Part shown: one piece after another, positions 61,225 to 64,000 of the stretch
Numbering within the stretch: the stretch's first letter is position 1
Layout of the letters: every line of letters starts with the position of its first letter
Source: DSYU01 sp964437595
GTDB taxonomy: Bacteria > Chloroflexota > Anaerolineae > Anaerolineales > Anaerolineaceae
Direction: 5' to 3'
NCBI GenBank assembly: GCA_964437595.1
Contig: CAYTHO010000004.1
Span: 1 to 64,000, forward strand
Length of the DNA: 64,000 bases
The notes under the pieces: model-generated
What the model was told of the DNA's origin: nothing
Database searches by the model: none
The model's input: only the letters and a program-made list of their open reading frames with translations
Made by a program: the position numbers and the translations under genes

Positions 61225-61784
61225 GATCCTTCTCCAGGTTTTGCAAGAGTGGTTTTGGCTTTACCGGCAACCTGGTTTTCGCGCAGTTCGAGCACAAAGC
61301 ACAGCGAGGACAGCCGGTTAAGGTAGCGCAGCAGATGCAGGTTGGCCAGAAGCGATTGGTGGAACAGGCCTGCCACCTGCCGTTCCGCGCGGCGGACGAT
61401 GGTGCGGGCCAGGTCCAGGTAGGCTCCGGCGGCGCTGTCACCCGGGACGATAAATTCGTGGGGAACTTCAACGATCTGGGTCAGGCTGTCGATCTGCGTT
61501 TCGATCCAGATTACTTTCGGTTCATTGATTACTTGGAAGTGCTGGGCAATTTCGGGGGTGGCTGCCAGCTCAGCCATCAGGCTGTACAGGTCGCGCTGCA
61601 CAGCGAGGAGCAGGCTGCCAGCTTCCGCTGAAAGCGCATGGGCGCGGGCTACGCCCAGGGCGGCATTGGCTTCGTCAACTGCGCCCAGGGCTTCGATGCG
61701 GGGATCTTCTTTGGCAATCCGTCCGGGTCCAAGCAAGCCGGTATAGCCTTCATCTCCGGCGCGAGTGTAAAACGATTCTGGCAT
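61221..61784 (-). CDS. ATP:cob(I)alamin adenosyltransferase, PduO type
   Basis: 187 residues. FYTRAGDEGYTGLL at the N-terminus is the ATP loop, VPGDSAAGAYLDLARTIVRR and LLRYLNRLSSLCFVLEL complete the family pattern. The enzyme makes adenosylcobalamin for B12-dependent mutases and reductases. It is read with the DUF554 gene. No B12-dependent enzyme is in the window. Confidence 0.92.
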   Translation of the reverse strand: MPESFYTRAGDEGYTGLLGPGRIAKEDPRIEALGAVDEANAALGVARAHALSAEAGSLLLAVQRDLYSLMAELAATPEIAQHFQVINEPKVIWIETQIDSLTQIVEVPHEFIVPGDSAAGAYLDLARTIVRRAERQVAGLFHQSLLANLHLLRYLNRLSSLCFVLELRENQVAGKAKTTLAKPGEGS

Positions 61785-61795
61785 AGCCCCTCACA

Positions 61796-62356
61796 TTATT
61801 TGCGAACAGTAACGTATAAAAACCAATAATCCTGGGGTGGAAAGCCCTGCTCCACGGCAGGCTCCCAGGCAAACGGCCCGGGCTGGGTCAGCCCGCGCAA
61901 TATGTTATCCAACAGATCGAGCTGATCTCCTTCGTTCTGGGGAGGTTCATGCAGCAGTTCAGCCGCCAGCAGGTGTAGAACTGCGCGGCTGCGAACTTCG
62001 GAAGCGTATGCGGAGGCGTGCGCGCGCGGGTCGCCGCGGAGATCGCGCAGGTATTGGCTCCATAGATTCAAGCGAGAGGTATATTCGCGCCCGGCTTTTT
62101 TTGCCCAGTTGGCCCGCCACGCGGAGCGCTCCTGGTCGATGCTCTGGTTGAGATCAACCAGTTCGGCAGGCTGCGCGCCGGGTGGGTACTGCGCAGCAAG
62201 CCTGGCGCGGCTGAGCAGCACATTTCCGAGGGTTAGCTGCGGTATCTGCACGCCGCCTGCCATCCCCAGGGGCCGGTATATATCCTTGGATAGGATATAG
62301 TTTTGCAGCTCGGGCAAAGCAGCCCGCAAGAAGGCCAAATCGTTACTAAAAGCCAT
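61796..62356 (-). CDS. Uncharacterised helical protein
   Basis: 186 residues, no signal peptide or membrane helix. Largely alpha-helical, with PRAHASAYASEVRSRAVLHL and a Trp-containing central part (SAWRANWAKKAGREYTSRLN). It lies between the adenosyltransferase and the solute-binding protein on the same strand. I do not recognise a family. Confidence 0.7.
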   Translation of the reverse strand: MAFSNDLAFLRAALPELQNYILSKDIYRPLGMAGGVQIPQLTLGNVLLSRARLAAQYPPGAQPAELVDLNQSIDQERSAWRANWAKKAGREYTSRLNLWSQYLRDLRGDPRAHASAYASEVRSRAVLHLLAAELLHEPPQNEGDQLDLLDNILRGLTQPGPFAWEPAVEQGFPPQDYWFLYVTVRK

Positions 62357-62392
62357 GGCTTTCCCTCCCTTCGCCCCTCATTGATAACCGTT

Positions 62393-64000
62393 TTATGGAT
62401 TGGCTGCCGGGGCCGCGGCGCTCTCGGGCTTTTGACGCCCGGCGAGGAACCAATCGGCCACGTTGGAGAAGCGGTCGGCTGTGTCAAATAATGGGCCAAC
62501 ACGCACACCCTGAATTTCCTTATCTACCGCGTAGGTGTAAATGGGATAATATAAGGGCAGGGCGGGCAGGTCCTGATTGAAAAGGATCTGGAAGTTCCGG
62601 TAAAATTTGGCCCGTTCCTGCAAGTCCACGGTGATGCGGGCCTGCTCCAGGTATTCGCTGGCGACGCGGTTCTCCCACTGAGTGTAGTTTTGCCCACCGG
62701 CAGCCTGTCCCTGGTCCCAGAATGGGTACGGGTCGGGGTCGGGGGTGCGGGAGAGGTTGAGATTAACCAGCACGATGTGAAAATCATGGGTTTCAAGACG
62801 GTCCTTGAGTAAATTTTCGTAAGGCACCGGGGAGAGGGTAGCCTCCGCGCCAAGCAGCGCCCAATCATTGCGAACGGCTTCAGCAATGGCCTGGTGGCTT
62901 TCATCATCGGGGTAGGCCAGCTCAAAGCGGAGCGGCACATCATCTTTCTTGCGCACCACATCTCCCTCGGCTGCTAAGATATAACCCGCTTCTTTGAGCA
63001 GCGCGCGGGCCGCATCGGGGTCATACTCCACCCGTTTCAGGCCGGTATAGTATGCCCAGGTATCTGGAAGGATCGGGCCATCCGCGACCACGGCCTGGCT
63101 TTTGAGGATTTTATCGACGATGGCCTGGCGGTTCAACCCGAGCAGAAGCGCGCGGCGAACCTTGGCATCTTGAAGCACCGCCGCTTCCTGGTTTTTCTGG
63201 TTGATGAGCAGCATGGAAATTTCCGGCAGGCGAGCGGAGTAGATGGATAGGTTCGGCTCCGCCAGGACATTGGGGAGGATTTCGCTGGTGACGTTGGATA
63301 TACCTTTCACCTGTCCATCGCGGTATGCCTGGAGGGCGGCGGGAGCATCGGTATAGTAACGGAAAACGATTTCTTCGATGTAGGGTTTTTGCCCGTAGTA
63401 ATCTTTGAAAGCCGTCAGAACGACGCCTTTGATTTCGCCATTTTCAACCAGCAGGCGATCAAAACGGTAGGGGCCAGTTCCTACCGGCTGAATGTTGTAA
63501 TTCTGATCGATCATCTGATCGATGGTTTGCCCATCCAGCAGGTGCTTAGGTAATATGCCAAAGCTGAGGTAATCTGGGAAAGGTGCGAAGGGCTCAGGCA
63601 GGCGGAACTGGAGCACCTGGTCGGTGAGCTGAACGGCTTCCACATCCTTCCAGAAGTCCTGCAGATCCACCGGGACAATGTCGCTGCCATTGCGCAGCAT
63701 GTCTACGGTGAAGATTACATCGGCTGCCGTCACCGGCTGACCATCGTGCCAGACGGCGTCTTTTCGCAGGGTGACGTTGAAAATGGTGCCGTCCCGCGAG
63801 AAGCCGAGCGTTTCGGCTAGGTCGGGCTGGATAGAGCCGTTGCTGTCAAACCGGACCAGCCCGCTGAAGATCAAGCGGCTCACATCGCGGTCGGTGGGGT
63901 TATAGAAATTGAGAAGGGGGTTTAACCGCAGCAGGGATCCCACCAGTGCTTCTGTATAGACGCCGCCCTTCACCGGCACCGGGGTAGCAGCGGTTTGTTG
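62393..64000 (-). CDS. Extracellular solute-binding protein family 5 (partial, 5' end beyond the window)
   Basis: The frame is open to the right edge, so the start and signal peptide lie outside. 535 residues are visible. Family 5 (peptide/oligopeptide/nickel-binding) features: GGVYTEALVGSLLRLNPLL, RKDAVWHDGQPVTAADVIFT and AGYILAAEGDV. The C-terminus ends in an Ala/Pro-rich tail. It should deliver peptides or similar ligands to an ABC importer whose permeases are not in the window. Confidence 0.9.
   Translation of the reverse strand, partial: QQTAATPVPVKGGVYTEALVGSLLRLNPLLNFYNPTDRDVSRLIFSGLVRFDSNGSIQPDLAETLGFSRDGTIFNVTLRKDAVWHDGQPVTAADVIFTVDMLRNGSDIVPVDLQDFWKDVEAVQLTDQVLQFRLPEPFAPFPDYLSFGILPKHLLDGQTIDQMIDQNYNIQPVGTGPYRFDRLLVENGEIKGVVLTAFKDYYGQKPYIEEIVFRYYTDAPAALQAYRDGQVKGISNVTSEILPNVLAEPNLSIYSARLPEISMLLINQKNQEAAVLQDAKVRRALLLGLNRQAIVDKILKSQAVVADGPILPDTWAYYTGLKRVEYDPDAARALLKEAGYILAAEGDVVRKKDDVPLRFELAYPDDESHQAIAEAVRNDWALLGAEATLSPVPYENLLKDRLETHDFHIVLVNLNLSRTPDPDPYPFWDQGQAAGGQNYTQWENRVASEYLEQARITVDLQERAKFYRNFQILFNQDLPALPLYYPIYTYAVDKEIQGVRVGPLFDTADRFSNVADWFLAGRQKPESAAAPAANP

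Noticed and set aside
1..64000. CRISPR arrays, insertion sequences, prophage or defence islands
   Set aside because: No regularly spaced repeats, transposase, integrase or phage structural genes were found. The single HNH and RadC proteins do not make a defence system.

Overview
The window is one contiguous piece of bacterial chromosome. It is moderately GC-rich and gene-dense, with about 60 protein genes, one tRNA, and no insertion sequence, prophage, CRISPR array or rRNA that I can see. The best guess for the organism is a Chloroflexota bacterium of the Anaerolineae type. This rests on a T-box leader before an isoleucyl-tRNA synthetase of the long, eukaryote-like class, paired TrkA/RCK proteins, many soluble GAF and histidine-kinase proteins, a lipoprotein pathway (Lgt, LspA) without any outer-membrane assembly gene, and uncharacterised membrane proteins of a style common in that class. 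It is inference from gene content, not a phylogeny.

Layout. 1-5.6 kb: a 67-base perfect palindrome, two trkA genes, then the rpmH-rnpA-yidD-(lipoprotein)-yidC-khpB run usually found beside a chromosome origin, closed by a strong terminator. 5.6-14.7 kb: pyrimidine nucleoside phosphorylase, T-box plus ileS, a zinc-ribbon protein, a GIY-YIG/DUF123 protein, lspA, an RluD-type pseudouridine synthase and threonine aldolase. 14.7-24.5 kb: an HD-GYP/GAF protein divergent from purine nucleoside phosphorylase, then a same-strand run ending in an S1-repeat protein and FtsK. 24.6-32.5 kb: phospholipid synthesis, lgt, an ABC exporter whose permease is fused to a SpoIIM-like domain, MBL hydrolase, HNH nuclease, an epimerase-like protein and tyrS. 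32.5-36.8 kb: a minus-strand amino-sugar locus (nanE, ROK kinase, ChbG-type deacetylase, GPH symporter). 37-42.2 kb: small proteins, a LacI-type sugar-sensor histidine kinase, a membrane protein and a CAT-anticodon tRNA. 42.5-53.5 kb: ftsH, radC, a serine hydrolase, an S9 peptidase, a PfkB kinase, parAB and an amidohydrolase. 53.5-60.5 kb: a tight same-strand signalling cassette (two histidine kinases, an OmpR-type regulator, a small conserved protein, a lone CpaF ATPase, a double-HTH protein, a TPR protein and a GNAT protein). 60.5-64 kb: DUF554 protein, cobalamin adenosyltransferase, an unknown protein and a peptide/oligosaccharide-binding protein cut by the window edge.

How the parts fit. 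Translation and envelope functions dominate (ribosome, RNase P, YidC insertase, Lgt/LspA, IleRS, TyrRS, FtsH, FtsK). ParAB and FtsK handle chromosome segregation. Two nucleoside phosphorylases indicate nucleoside salvage. The minus-strand sugar locus has its own putative operator, a perfect 8-3-8 inverted repeat at the promoter of the deacetylase.

Most worth a second look are the IleRS with swapped GxHH signature behind a T-box, the CpaF signalling cassette, the cytoplasmic LacI-sensor kinase, the ABC permease-SpoIIM fusion, and several genes whose -10 box ends seven bases before the ATG, which predicts leaderless mRNAs.
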